DNA of 64,000 nt from an uncultured Ruminococcus sp. (GTDB taxonomy: Bacteria > Bacillota > Clostridia > Oscillospirales > Ruminococcaceae): positions 61,307 to 125,306 of the forward strand of contig NZ_CAMKRR010000001.1 in assembly GCF_946415235.1 (NCBI RefSeq), given 5' to 3'. Shown piece by piece: positions 27,204-35,390 of this stretch. How positions within the stretch are numbered: the stretch's first letter is position 1; every line of letters begins with the position of its first letter. Under the pieces are notes generated by a model. The model saw nothing but the letters and a program-made list of their open reading frames with translations, was not told the DNA's origin and did not search any database. A program made the translations under genes and the position numbers.

Positions 27204-28109
27204 TTAGCTTTCAAGCATTTCGTAAAATACATTTTCGGGGATGATAGCAATGTCATTCCCTTTTAACATAAGGCTTTCCGCTTTTTTCTGCTTGGTACTT
27301 TTTCCGTCCTTTATAGTCTTGCAGTAGTCATTGTTACCAAGGATAAGAAAATTAGTATCCTTGGTGACGTTGTCACCGACGATCCCACCTATATCAACTA
27401 CAGCCTGCATAGCTTCGCGGCGCGTCATTTTTTCAAGCGTGCCTGTAAACACGCAGGTCATTCCAAAAAGAATGTGAGTGACGTCAAACGAGGAGTTCTG
27501 CGCTGAAATATCGCTTGCTTTTAGTCCCTTATAGCCAAAAGCCTTTTTAAAATCTTCAATGCTACCGTATTTATCAATGGCGACTTCACGCAATTTTTCA
27601 AACACTGCCTTTGTTGCAATACAGTCATGAGAAGCTCGATGTTCTTTATCAGCTATGATACCGAATAGCTTACGCATATCTTTCAGCCTGTGATGTTTTT
27701 CATCAGGAAAAAGCTTACGTGCAATTCGCATACAGTCTATATAATCATTATTCATTTCCTGTCCGAAGTATCTTTTCAAATCTTCCTGTATGAAATTGAT
27801 GTCAAACTTAACATTATATCCAACTATCATATCATCACCAAGAAAATCGAGAAAAGCCTTGACAGCCTCCTGCGGAGCAGGTGCATCAATAAGCATGGCG
27901 TCCGTAATGCCTGTAAGCTCAGTAATGAATTCAGGGAGTTCTTCGTCGAGCTTTACGAAAGTCTCAAAAGTATCGATTATTTCTCCGTTTCGGACTTTTA
28001 AAGCTCCAATTTCAATCATAGAGTCCCACTCGACCGAAAAACCTGTAGTTTCGGTGTCGAGCATGACATACTCTGACGGGAAGTCAATAATACTGTTTAC
28101 CATAAGCAT
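27204..28109 (-). CDS. DnaQ-like 3'-5' exonuclease with C-terminal BRCT domain
   Basis: 301 residues. The exonuclease domain (about 10-180) has ExoI DTETTG, ExoII GYNVKFDINF and ExoIII-epsilon HRASHD, so all acidic metal ligands are present. A BRCT domain follows (about 215-300: MTCVFTGTLEKMTRREAM, VGDNVTKDTNFLILG). Such fusions are common in Bacillota and are thought to act in DNA repair or editing. It sits in the lysogeny module next to the repressor, where it would be expressed from the prophage. A start at 28103 is equally good because GGGGG is better spaced from it. Confidence 0.88.
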   Translation of the reverse strand: MLMVNSIIDFPSEYVMLDTETTGFSVEWDSMIEIGALKVRNGEIIDTFETFVKLDEELPEFITELTGITDAMLIDAPAPQEAVKAFLDFLGDDMIVGYNVKFDINFIQEDLKRYFGQEMNNDYIDCMRIARKLFPDEKHHRLKDMRKLFGIIADKEHRASHDCIATKAVFEKLREVAIDKYGSIEDFKKAFGYKGLKASDISAQNSSFDVTHILFGMTCVFTGTLEKMTRREAMQAVVDIGGIVGDNVTKDTNFLILGNNDYCKTIKDGKSTKQKKAESLMLKGNDIAIIPENVFYEMLES

Positions 28110-28126
28110 ATCCCCCTTTGAATGAA

Positions 28127-28540
28127 TTATAAAATTTCTTTATCGAAATGTATCCAAAGAGCCTTTTTGACGAGTTCCTCAGGTACATCGAAATACTCTG
28201 CAAGCTGCCATATCTCGACAAGCCCGAGCTCGAAAGCTCGGAGCATATCATCTTTTGGCAAAAGATTTTCGCAAGCCCACTTGTCAGCTGAGTATTCGTG
28301 CTTGCTTATCAGATCAAGCTTACTGTGTCGATTATAGAAAGCTCCCCTAACGCAATGACCTATCTCATGAGCGAGCTTGCGTTTTTCCTCAGCTACGCTA
28401 TGGATAAGACTATAATCGAGACCAATAAAGCAATTGAGATCGCTGTCCATTACGGAGACAGAATGAGTCTTCGGGAGAGCTGCGGAATATATATCGATAT
28501 TCTCGCTTGCGGCGATATCATACAGCTCCTCAATTCTCAT
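28127..28540 (-). CDS. ImmA/IrrE-type metallopeptidase
   Basis: 137 residues with the zinc motif HEIGH (about residue 58) in RKLAHEIGHCVRG and a downstream Glu-rich helix with EYSADKWACENLL that supplies the third ligand. ImmA-type peptidases cleave the cognate repressor and trigger induction. It overlaps the repressor gene by 4 bp (28537-28540), the classical immR-immA arrangement, so the repressor is its likely substrate. Confidence 0.9.
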   Translation of the reverse strand: MRIEELYDIAASENIDIYSAALPKTHSVSVMDSDLNCFIGLDYSLIHSVAEEKRKLAHEIGHCVRGAFYNRHSKLDLISKHEYSADKWACENLLPKDDMLRAFELGLVEIWQLAEYFDVPEELVKKALWIHFDKEIL

Positions 28541-28896
28541 TTCTTGTCCTTCTGCTCCTTTATGTATTTTGCAAATCGCTTTACCTCGTCATACATTTCG
28601 TCGGTGACTCCTTCAGAGCCGTCGAACAGAGCAAATTTTATATCATCATCTGACGGAACAGGTGATTGAACTGCTTTATTATCATCATTATCATTTCCCA
28701 TTAGTACAGCAGTTGTAGTATTTAGAGCTTTGGCGAATTTTATTACCATAGATTGAGAAACATCGCGTTCTCCAGACTCTATTTTTGCTATAGTTGAACG
28801 CGATTTATATCCAACAGCATGAGCAAGTTCGTCCTGTGTCATGCCTTTTTCATTACGGATTTTATTAATTCTTTCACCGAATGTCAAACGAATCAC
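28537..28896 (-). CDS. XRE-family phage repressor (ImmR/CI-like)
   Basis: 119 residues. N-terminal helix-turn-helix (about 5-60): GERINKIRNEKGMTQDELAHAVGYKSRSTIAKIESG. The C-terminal part (70-119) is acidic and has no LexA-type peptidase, consistent with control by the adjacent ImmA protease rather than self-cleavage. It is transcribed leftward from a promoter whose -35 box lies inside an inverted repeat, so autoregulation is likely. Confidence 0.92.
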   Translation of the reverse strand: MIRLTFGERINKIRNEKGMTQDELAHAVGYKSRSTIAKIESGERDVSQSMVIKFAKALNTTTAVLMGNDNDDNKAVQSPVPSDDDIKFALFDGSEGVTDEMYDEVKRFAKYIKEQKDKK

Positions 28897-28916
28897 CTCC
28901 TATTTATATTATAATC

Positions 28917-28945
28917 ATTATAGCATGATGTTGTTGAACTGTCAA
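28917..28945 (-). promoter_or_regulatory. Repressor promoter (leftward)
   Basis: On the minus strand: -35 TTGACA (28940-28945), 17-bp spacer, -10 TATAAT (28917-28922). The inverted repeat GTCAA-6-TTGAC (28941-28956) overlaps the -35 box. Confidence 0.8.
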
Positions 28946-29026
28946 CAAAAATTGACGAATAAACGTGACACAATGTCAACAAAAATTTCCTCTCTTGATT
29001 ATGCAAAACAGAGAAAGAAAAAAACA

Positions 29027-29046
29027 TTGTCAACCGCTGTTGACAA
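29027..29046. promoter_or_regulatory. Operator: perfect inverted repeat
   Basis: TTGTCAAC-CGCT-GTTGACAA, 8-bp arms with a 4-bp spacer. It covers the -35 box of the rightward promoter. Related half-sites TGTCAAC recur at 28940-28946 and 28974-28980. Confidence 0.82.
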
Positions 29047-29068
29047 ATAGCCAACACGGTGGTATACT
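29040..29068 (+). promoter_or_regulatory. Early rightward promoter (Cro side)
   Basis: TTGACA (29040-29045), 17-bp spacer, TATACT (29063-29068). The -35 box is inside the operator palindrome. Confidence 0.85.
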
Positions 29069-29110
29069 GTAGATGTTGGCAGAAAGTCACGAATAGAAAG
29101 AGGTGAGACA

Positions 29111-29326
29111 ATGACAGATACTCAGCTTCTTATCAAGTATATCGAAGAATGCGGCACAAGCACAAGTGCAGTTGCGGAAGAACTCGGCATAACACGGCAA
29201 GGATTATGGAAGAAACTTAAAAATATAACTGAATTCAAACAGTCGGAGATAGAAAAGATAACTCGCATTCTTAAACTTGACTCGGAGGCACAGAGACTTA
29301 TTTTTTTTACACTCGGTGTTGACTAA
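29111..29326 (+). CDS. Cro-like helix-turn-helix protein
   Basis: 71 residues, a single small HTH domain: TSTSAVAEELGITRQGLWKKL as the recognition unit, then a helix NITEFKQSEIEKITRILKL. First gene rightward of the operator region with an AAGAGGTG ribosome site. By position it is the Cro or early activator gene opposed to the repressor. Confidence 0.82.
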   Translation: MTDTQLLIKYIEECGTSTSAVAEELGITRQGLWKKLKNITEFKQSEIEKITRILKLDSEAQRLIFFTLGVD

Positions 29327-29398
29327 AAGTCACACTTAGCTGTAAAGTAAGCAACTGTACAACCACCCACAAACCACAACGAAGGAAGGAGTGAGAAC

Positions 29399-29593
29399 AT
29401 GGAGCAGGAGAAAAAGAAAAGCCCCGATAAAAGGGACGGGGCAAAGAAAGCAAAGGCATATGAGAACTTAGCAGTGTTTTTATTAATTCTTGGTATAATT
29501 TGTGCTGTGCTTAAAGAGCATGAATTATATCAAGACTTTGCAATTGGTGGCATCCTGCTTGATCTCATTGCAGTAAGCAAAAAAATTAATTGA
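29399..29593 (+). CDS. Small membrane protein
   Basis: 64 residues: a Lys/Asp-rich N-terminus (1-22) and two short hydrophobic segments (24-37 and 45-58) separated by KEHELYQDF. GAAGGAAGG precedes ATG. Its 3' end overlaps the convergent gene at 29586 by 8 bp. Function is not recognised. Confidence 0.6.
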   Translation: MEQEKKKSPDKRDGAKKAKAYENLAVFLLILGIICAVLKEHELYQDFAIGGILLDLIAVSKKIN

Positions 29594-29912
29594 ACTGATT
29601 GATAAGAAAATCAATTATAGCTTGAAAAATCGGAGCCCATTTTTTGGAGATCTCGGGCAGATTTGTCATGTAGGTAATCATGAACGTAAGCAGCATACAT
29701 ATTTCTGCTTTGGTCATGCCTTCCTTTACCTTTGGAGCGCCCTCCGGCATCTGAGAGCAAAGTTCCTGAAGCTTAGCGATAACAGAGAATGGCAGTTCTC
29801 TATTATCGTTCTGAAGTTTCTTGATCAAATCCTTTGCTTCGAGTTCAAGTTCAGCTACCGAAAGGTTTGAAAGCTCATCAATCGTAAAGTTTTGAAGTTC
29901 ATCTATTTTCAT
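29586..29912 (-). CDS. Autonomous reverse-strand gene (moron candidate), unknown function
   Basis: 108 residues on the minus strand inside an otherwise rightward early region. The N-terminal half is acidic and helical (FTIDELSNLSVAELELEAKDL); the C-terminal half has a hydrophobic stretch ICMLLTFMITYM followed by a helix ending FLINQFN. It has a perfect AGGAGGTG ribosome site and its own promoter at 29935-29963. Independent expression is typical of lysogenic conversion (moron) genes. I do not recognise the family. Confidence 0.75.
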   Translation of the reverse strand: MKIDELQNFTIDELSNLSVAELELEAKDLIKKLQNDNRELPFSVIAKLQELCSQMPEGAPKVKEGMTKAEICMLLTFMITYMTNLPEISKKWAPIFQAIIDFLINQFN

Positions 29913-29934
29913 TATTTCACCTCCTCTCGCCTAC

Positions 29935-29963
29935 ATTATACCACAAGGCGGAGCAGGTGGCAA
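29935..29963 (-). promoter_or_regulatory. Promoter of the reverse-strand gene
   Basis: On the minus strand: -35 TTGCCA (29958-29963), 17-bp spacer, -10 TATAAT (29935-29940), 23 bp before the ATG. Confidence 0.75.
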
Positions 29964-30006
29964 GAAGACAACCCGCACGAACATAAGCATAGAAAGAGGT
30001 GATAGT

Positions 30007-30243
30007 ATGAGAAAGAACGATTTCAGGAATATGCAGGAGACCGAGACCGAGAAGGAGCGCGTGGTCAAGTACGACTCGTATGCAGACGGAAAGATACGCG
30101 CACATATCACGGTTCATATTCCGAAGCGCACTCCCGAGGAGCAGGAAGCCTATGAGAAACGTGTTCGCGCAGAGCTCCGTCGTTTCTATCATAGTGTCAC
30201 CGCACAGGGGCTTGACTGGGACAAGATCACGGCTGAAAAGTGA
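30007..30243 (+). CDS. Conserved-looking small phage protein
   Basis: 78 residues, charged and soluble. A central strand pair KIRAHITVHIPKRTPEEQEAYEKRV is followed by a helix. AGAGGTG precedes ATG 30007. It opens the long rightward early operon. Proteins with the H-I-P-K-R-T-P-E-E-Q pattern are common in clostridial prophages without known function. Confidence 0.6.
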   Translation: MRKNDFRNMQETETEKERVVKYDSYADGKIRAHITVHIPKRTPEEQEAYEKRVRAELRRFYHSVTAQGLDWDKITAEK

Positions 30244-30246
30244 CTT

Positions 30247-30262
30247 GTGCAGTCGACTGCAC
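30247..30262. repeat. Prophage palindrome copy 1
   Basis: GTGCAGTCGACTGCAC, a perfect 16-bp palindrome just upstream of the ribosome site of the gene at 30281. Confidence 0.85.
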
Positions 30263-30280
30263 GAAAGGAGAAGAGACCGT

Positions 30281-30907
30281 ATGAAACTGACCGAATACGA
30301 CGAGAGCATGATCGTGAGCAATATCACTCACGCCAAGGATAAGAAAAAGCAGCTGAGTATCGAGGCAGAGCTGAACGCTATAAGCAAGGGCGATGTAAAG
30401 GAAATCCTCAAGAAGCATGGCGTCAGCCTGAAAATATTCAATGGCGGCCGTCATGAGAAAAAACACATCGAGGACAAGCTTGCCGAGGAAGCTTCCAAGG
30501 CTGAGACGCCTGCGGAGCAGGAAGACATCGAGGAGCTGAACATCCTGACTGATGTGCAGGATATCCTGTCAAAGGAAGAGGAACTCTCGGAGAACGAAAT
30601 AAAGATCCCGTACAAGAAGCCCGAGATCATCGAGCCGCCTCTGCCGAAAAGCAGCGAGTCCGTGGAAAATGCTGCCGATAGTACCGACTGTGAGCAGGCT
30701 TCTGCCGACGACTTTCTTATCATCGGCCCGAATATCTTAGAGGACGACCAGATCATCTACTCCGTCACGTCTAAGATATATGAGCTTGTTAAGGAACGCA
30801 AAGCGCACCAGGAACGCATCGACAAGATAGATGCAATACTCAGGAAGTACAGTTATTTCTCAGCTGATATCAGCAATTACATAGAAAGCGAGGGTGTCGA
30901 ACTATGA
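30281..30907 (+). CDS. Early phage protein of unknown function
   Basis: 208 residues. N-terminal part (1-70) is basic and helical (KDKKKQLSIEAELNAISK, LKKHGVSLKIF); the middle is acidic and Pro-rich (about 75-140); the C-terminal 50 residues form a helix pair KIYELVKERKAHQERIDKID. No catalytic motif is visible. The AAAGGAG at 30264 follows directly on a perfect palindrome, which may control this gene. Upstream in-frame sequence to 30080 is not coding because it overlaps the previous gene. Confidence 0.6.
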   Translation: MKLTEYDESMIVSNITHAKDKKKQLSIEAELNAISKGDVKEILKKHGVSLKIFNGGRHEKKHIEDKLAEEASKAETPAEQEDIEELNILTDVQDILSKEEELSENEIKIPYKKPEIIEPPLPKSSESVENAADSTDCEQASADDFLIIGPNILEDDQIIYSVTSKIYELVKERKAHQERIDKIDAILRKYSYFSADISNYIESEGVEL

Positions 30908-31149
30908 CCGAAGAGCAGGAAAAGCAGATGTACAGCGAAAAGGCAGCTTTTGTCAGGGACAAGCTCCTGCCGCTGCTGCAAGCTATAGACAGTAACATCG
31001 AGGGGGCAAGCCACCATGTACTCAGCAGACGGCCGTATGACCTCGAGTATATCCTGATAAGCTGGAGCAATGCAGAAAGCCAGCGGATATATGTCACGGG
31101 TGACAGTCTCCTTGCTATATCAAGGGACGTATTGAGGTCACTGCGATGA
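30904..31149 (+). CDS. Small early phage protein
   Basis: 81 residues, acidic, with a helix KAAFVRDKLLPLLQAID and a strand YILISWSNAESQRIYVTGD. Overlaps the previous gene by 4 bp (ATGA) and the next by 4 bp, so the three are translationally coupled. Not recognised. Confidence 0.55.
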   Translation: MTEEQEKQMYSEKAAFVRDKLLPLLQAIDSNIEGASHHVLSRRPYDLEYILISWSNAESQRIYVTGDSLLAISRDVLRSLR

Positions 31150-31421
31150 AGCTGAGGATCAAGGATATTGCTTTCGAGAGCTTCAGCAACGGAAACGCGA
31201 AGCTCATAACGCCCGAGTATACTAACCTGTATAAGAACGCCGTCGAAGCGTGGAACATATTCGTGCAGACAGCTCTTCGGCCGTATGAGCAGCAGCTTCG
31301 TGACGAACTTGAAGGGAATGGCTTCAACAGGTGGACAGGCGAACGCAAGCTCTATCCGACGGAGTCGGAGCTGAAAGCATATGATGAAGCGGCAAGAAGA
31401 AAAGAACCGTATGACATATAA
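31146..31421 (+). CDS. Small early phage protein
   Basis: 91 residues, basic-to-neutral, with an aromatic helix NLYKNAVEAWNIFVQTALRPYE. No membrane segment or motif. Coupled to its upstream neighbour through ATGA. Confidence 0.55.
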   Translation: MKLRIKDIAFESFSNGNAKLITPEYTNLYKNAVEAWNIFVQTALRPYEQQLRDELEGNGFNRWTGERKLYPTESELKAYDEAARRKEPYDI

Positions 31422-31433
31422 GGAGCTGATATC

Positions 31434-31688
31434 GTGGGTAAGAAAATATTTTACGACGACGCTCTGAAACTCGGCGGTCTCGCTCATAATAACGACATCC
31501 ACGCTCCGCAGAATAAGTACGGCTACAAGATCAACGTCAATCATCCTCAGATAAAGCCGCTTTACGAAAAATTCAAACATCATATAAATGCGAAAATCCT
31601 GTCGGACACGGAACGCTTGCGGTTTGAAGCCCTCATATTCAAGATGATCGAAAAGAATAATCGAAAAGAGGTGGAAAATGAGAACTGA
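31434..31688 (+). CDS. Small early phage protein (GTG start)
   Basis: 84 residues starting at GTG 31434 behind GGAGC. Contains HNNDIHAPQNKYGYKINVNHP, a His/Asn-rich segment, then a basic helix. The 3' end overlaps the next gene by 11 bp. Function unknown. Confidence 0.5.
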   Translation: MGKKIFYDDALKLGGLAHNNDIHAPQNKYGYKINVNHPQIKPLYEKFKHHINAKILSDTERLRFEALIFKMIEKNNRKEVENEN

Positions 31689-31971
31689 GATACTTACGTA
31701 TATACTTAAGTACGCGATCATAGCTGCCGCTGTCGTCGGCATCATCGGAGTACCGACCGAATATCTTATCGGATATCTTCGTGAGCGAAAAGCATACCGT
31801 AAAGCTCATGAGGATATCGAGCTGAATATCCGAGTATGGACAAGCATAGCTGCAAGCTGCGATCCTGTCGAGGACGCATACGACAAAGGCTATGCGATAG
31901 CTCGGCTCGTGATATATCATCACGAGCTTGAAGAACTCAAAAATAACCGAAAAAGAGACTTGTGCAGTTGA
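31678..31971 (+). CDS. Small membrane-anchored early protein
   Basis: 97 residues with one N-terminal membrane helix (about 8-32: YAIIAAAVVGIIGVP) and a charged cytoplasmic helix region. GAGGTG precedes ATG. The last codons overlap the second copy of the phage palindrome (31962-31977). Not recognised. Confidence 0.55.
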   Translation: MRTEILTYILKYAIIAAAVVGIIGVPTEYLIGYLRERKAYRKAHEDIELNIRVWTSIAASCDPVEDAYDKGYAIARLVIYHHELEELKNNRKRDLCS

Positions 31972-31977
31972 CTGCAC
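31962..31977. repeat. Prophage palindrome copy 2
   Basis: GTGCAGTTGACTGCAC; one central pair deviates from symmetry. It lies 20 bp upstream of the PcfK-like gene and has the same flanking GACTT as copy 1. Confidence 0.8.
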
Positions 31978-31997
31978 GCCGATAAGGAGATAAGGAT

Positions 31998-32375
31998 ATG
32001 AACAGAGAAAAGTATTTTGATATAAAAAACGTCAAAGGGCAAGCACAAAAAATAGTAGCTGAAGGCGTAGCAAATGCGCTTCAGTACTGCTGTGATAAAG
32101 AGCCTGAATTCGAGCAGGCCATTGAGCAGAGCGGCAAAAGCTTTACCGACTGTCTCAACGAAATCGTAAAAGATGTTGGACCGTCTAAGCCTGGGCTGTC
32201 CGACTTCGAGACATATAACAGAGCCGTGAAGTTCTACTTTTCGACTGCAAAGATATGGTACACAATGAACATTGACCTAAGTGGCGATAACGGAGCAACA
32301 AAGTCGCCTATCACCATGACCGAGAACAAGAAGGACACCCTGAGCATATCCCTCGATGATCTTCTCGACTTCTGA
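31998..32375 (+). CDS. PcfK-like protein
   Basis: 125 residues. A helical body with CCDKEPEFEQAIEQSGKSFTDCLNEIVKDV and an end SISLDDLLDF that resembles the acidic C-terminus of PcfK-family proteins. PcfK and PcfJ were named from an enterococcal conjugative plasmid and are common neighbours in clostridial phages and ICEs; their role is unknown. Here the PcfJ-like gene follows after 11 bp, which supports the call. Confidence 0.6.
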   Translation: MNREKYFDIKNVKGQAQKIVAEGVANALQYCCDKEPEFEQAIEQSGKSFTDCLNEIVKDVGPSKPGLSDFETYNRAVKFYFSTAKIWYTMNIDLSGDNGATKSPITMTENKKDTLSISLDDLLDF

Positions 32376-32386
32376 GGAGGCACAGT

Positions 32387-33997
32387 ATGAGCGAATTTGT
32401 CAACGTCGATGCATACCTCGACGAGATCAAAGGATATATGCCACACTACGTATTTTACCGCCGGGGCTATGGAGTTCCTGTGCTTGCAGGCTACGGCGAT
32501 TACTATGAGAGTGAGAAGAACAGCAAGCTCACGGACTGCTACTGCACAGCCTGCAATACTCGTTATGAAGACGGTATCAATAAGCCTTCTGCGTACAAGC
32601 ATAAAGATATTGGCAAGTGTGCCAACTGCGGAGCCATAGTCGAGCGGCGTGCTATGGGACGTGGCCGGTCCACACTCAGAGAAGTGAGAAACTTCGCTGT
32701 ATTTGAAGGCGCAGGGGACCTTGTCCGTATAAAGTGTATCAAAGCAGAGCTGACATTTCAGGGGGACGACCTTGAACCGAACTACGATTGGTGGGAAGTG
32801 GCACGATATCAGCTTGAACCCCATAAAGCTATACAGTTCAGAACTGTATGGAACATACGTGAGCGTAAGTGGGAATGGGAACCAAGAAAAAGCAAGCCCT
32901 CAGAACCATACTTTTCTTCAAGCTGGGGATATTATTGTGACAACAGCTATACTCTCGTGAACGCCGACGCTATCAGTAACAGCTTCCTGAAATATATTGA
33001 CAGAGAATGGCCCGACAGAGAGCACCTGCCTGCGTTCTACATAAAGTGGCTCTGCTGCTATGCCGAGCACCCGCAGTTAGAATACTTCGTCAAAGGCGGA
33101 TTGTATAATCTCGCTGGGAATATTGTCAGAGGGCATATAGGGTGCGGAGTTCGCTTCAACTGGAAAAGCAATGACCTGAAAAAGATACTCAGAGTATCGA
33201 AGCCCGAGCTTGAATACCTTCAGGAGAGCGACGGCAATATTTACGCAGACTATGTCAGATTCAGAAACCGCGTATTCAGCAGTAAGAATCCCACGGAAAC
33301 TATAAGCTATCACAGAAACTTTCATAATTCTGTTGAGCTCATTCAGTCGGTGAAGCTTATCACGGGCTTGCTTCCGAAAAAGATCATGGACTACGCTCTC
33401 AGGAAGCAGAACAGGCAGGGAGTATACTACTTCATGACTTTATGGAAGGACTATCTCGATAACTGCGATAGTCTCGAATATGACTTGCACAATGAAGCTA
33501 TCATCATGCCGAAGAACCTATGGCTGGAGCATGACAAGGTGATGAAGCTCGCAAAGGTTCGTGAGGACGAGCTTCTCAGCAGGAAGATGAAGGAGCTCGC
33601 TGAGACACGTCGCGATATGGAAGTCACGGACATGGAACTCGGGCTATTTATCAGACAGCCATACACTGCTGGGGAAATTATTGCCGAGGGAAAAGCACTC
33701 GATCACTGCGTCGGCGGATACGCGGAGCGCCACGCCAACGGTGCTACGACTATCATGTTCCTGAGACAGATATCAAAGCCGTCAGTGCCTTACTACACTA
33801 TGGAGGTCAGCAACGATTTTACTATCAAGCAGTGCTACGGCTATCAGAACAACAGGCACTCGGAGAAAACACTGGATATATGCATTTTCGAGCAAAGATA
33901 TCAGGAATATCTCGACGCAGTCAAGAAACAGCGTCGAAAAGACGAGCAGAGAGCCAAGAGGAAAAAGAGACAGCAGAAAGCAAAAGCTGCTGCATAA
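32387..33997 (+). CDS. PcfJ-domain protein
   Basis: 536 residues. Four cysteines (CYCTACNTRY ... GKCANCGAIVERR, about 50-85) form a likely zinc ribbon, followed by a DUF-like central part and a C-terminal PcfJ domain (about 400-500) with GKALDHCVGGYAERH, TIMFLRQ and YTMEVSNDFTIKQCYGYQNN. The end is Lys/Arg-rich. The mechanism of PcfJ proteins is not established. It is the largest early gene and is coupled to the PcfK-like gene. Confidence 0.85.
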   Translation: MSEFVNVDAYLDEIKGYMPHYVFYRRGYGVPVLAGYGDYYESEKNSKLTDCYCTACNTRYEDGINKPSAYKHKDIGKCANCGAIVERRAMGRGRSTLREVRNFAVFEGAGDLVRIKCIKAELTFQGDDLEPNYDWWEVARYQLEPHKAIQFRTVWNIRERKWEWEPRKSKPSEPYFSSSWGYYCDNSYTLVNADAISNSFLKYIDREWPDREHLPAFYIKWLCCYAEHPQLEYFVKGGLYNLAGNIVRGHIGCGVRFNWKSNDLKKILRVSKPELEYLQESDGNIYADYVRFRNRVFSSKNPTETISYHRNFHNSVELIQSVKLITGLLPKKIMDYALRKQNRQGVYYFMTLWKDYLDNCDSLEYDLHNEAIIMPKNLWLEHDKVMKLAKVREDELLSRKMKELAETRRDMEVTDMELGLFIRQPYTAGEIIAEGKALDHCVGGYAERHANGATTIMFLRQISKPSVPYYTMEVSNDFTIKQCYGYQNNRHSEKTLDICIFEQRYQEYLDAVKKQRRKDEQRAKRKKRQQKAKAAA

Positions 33998-34009
33998 CAG
34001 GAGGATATC

Positions 34010-35218
34010 ATGAACGAAATTATTACAGCAGAAGCAGGGGAGAGCGCTCTCCCTGCCTCGGCCAGAGCTATACAGATAACGGAGCGCATCAGAGCCAACG
34101 GCAGGACCGCAGTCAATGCGGTCTGTGCTATTGGTGAGGATCTCCGCACTATGAAGATAGACGGGCTCTACACTGAGCTCGGATATGAGGACTTTGAAAG
34201 CTACGCAGAGAAGGAGTTTGACCTTAAACGCCGACAGGCATATCAATACATAAGCGTATATGAAAAGCTCGGAAAGGAGTTTGTGCAGTCAAATGCACAG
34301 CTCGGCATTACGAAACTTGCGCTCCTCGCTACTGCGAACCCCGAGGACCGTGCTGAGGTCATGGAGTCCGGGGACGTCGGTGGAATGACTACCCGGGAAC
34401 TCGAAGAGCTTCTCGAAAAGTACAAGCAGCAGGGCGAGCAGCTCTCGCTCCTGCAAGAGGAGAACACCAAGCTCGAAGCAAAGGTGGAGGAGTTTGAAAA
34501 CGCTCCAAAGGACGTTCAAGTTGCTACAAAGGAGATTCCCGTTCCGGATAAAGAGACAGAGGAGAAGCTGAAAAAGAAAACGCAGGAGCTTATATCTGCG
34601 AACGCAGACAAAGAATCTGCGGAGAAAAAGCTGCGAGCCGTGGAAGCGGAGCTCGATATGACAAAAGGTTCATATGCAAGGCTTCAAGCAGAAATACAGA
34701 AAGAAGTTAGTGAGAAGGTCAAAAAAGAGCTCGATAGTGAAAAAGAAAAGGCAGCTAAGGAAAAGAAAAAGGCAGAGAAGGAGCTGAAACAGAAAGAGAC
34801 TGAGCTTCAGAACGCGAGAGCCATGAAAGAACAGGCGGAGCAGGAGAAGAAAGCGCTCGAAAAGAAGATATCAGAACTGGAACAGGCAGTGCAGAAGCCG
34901 CCTGAGAACGCCGACAAGAGCAATTTCAAGGTGCTGCTCTCCACAGTCTATCGTGATATGCTCGGACTTGTGGAATTTATAAAGGATACTGAGGACATTG
35001 AGGAGCGTAAGCAGTATTTCCAGAAAGCGCTCGAAATCCTTCATATCTGTGAGGATAGTATCAAGAAGATAGATTTTCCGGTGGAGATACCGAAGCAGCC
35101 CCTGACGTCTCGCGGCGTTGTCGATATATCATCGAAAGAGTTTGCAACTTCTATTAAGTCTGTATCCAACAATGATGACGATGAAGACGACGAGGAGGAA
35201 GACGATGAAGATGAATGA
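34010..35218 (+). CDS. DUF3102-like protein with long coiled coil
   Basis: 402 residues. The N-terminal domain (15-135) resembles DUF3102: GEDLRTMKIDGLYTELGY, then ESYAEKEFDLKRRQAYQYIS, a helix-turn-helix-like block, and NAQLGITKLALLA. A charged coiled coil (about 135-310, nearly all Lys/Glu/Ala/Leu) and an acidic tail follow. Such proteins often sit near ParB or replication genes and may bind DNA. A partial copy of the phage palindrome lies inside the gene at 34283-34298. Confidence 0.7.
   Translation: MNEIITAEAGESALPASARAIQITERIRANGRTAVNAVCAIGEDLRTMKIDGLYTELGYEDFESYAEKEFDLKRRQAYQYISVYEKLGKEFVQSNAQLGITKLALLATANPEDRAEVMESGDVGGMTTRELEELLEKYKQQGEQLSLLQEENTKLEAKVEEFENAPKDVQVATKEIPVPDKETEEKLKKKTQELISANADKESAEKKLRAVEAELDMTKGSYARLQAEIQKEVSEKVKKELDSEKEKAAKEKKKAEKELKQKETELQNARAMKEQAEQEKKALEKKISELEQAVQKPPENADKSNFKVLLSTVYRDMLGLVEFIKDTEDIEERKQYFQKALEILHICEDSIKKIDFPVEIPKQPLTSRGVVDISSKEFATSIKSVSNNDDDEDDEEEDDEDE
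34283..34298. repeat. Prophage palindrome, degenerate copy
   Basis: GTGCAGTCAAATGCAC inside the DUF3102-like gene. Outer arms GTGCA/TGCAC are kept and the inner part is not symmetrical. Confidence 0.55.
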
Positions 35219-35390
35219 ACAAATTCCTAAACCGTGCAAGTGCGGAAATACCATGATCGGTACAACACATGAATTTTTCTTTGGCAGAACGATGTATAGA
35301 GTATCATGCTTGATATGTGGTGAGCAGGGAGAAAGAGCTGATACGCCAGAGAAAGCTATCGAAGTGTGGAATGAAAGGGGAAAGCGATGA
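35205..35390 (+). CDS. Lar-like small zinc-ribbon protein
   Basis: 61 residues. KPCKCGN ... SCLICGEQGERADTPEKAIEVWNE matches the restriction-alleviation (Lar) pattern: two CxxC pairs and a conserved final A-x-x-x-W-N helix. Lar of Rac prophage modulates host type I restriction; most phage homologues are untested. The start at 35205 is set by GGAGG six bases upstream and overlaps the previous gene by 14 bp. Confidence 0.75.
   Translation: MKMNEQIPKPCKCGNTMIGTTHEFFFGRTMYRVSCLICGEQGERADTPEKAIEVWNERGKR

Noticed and set aside
30870..31745. 291-residue frame on the minus strand
   Set aside because: It covers several well-packed plus-strand genes with ribosome sites and 4-bp overlaps; composition is that of a shadow.
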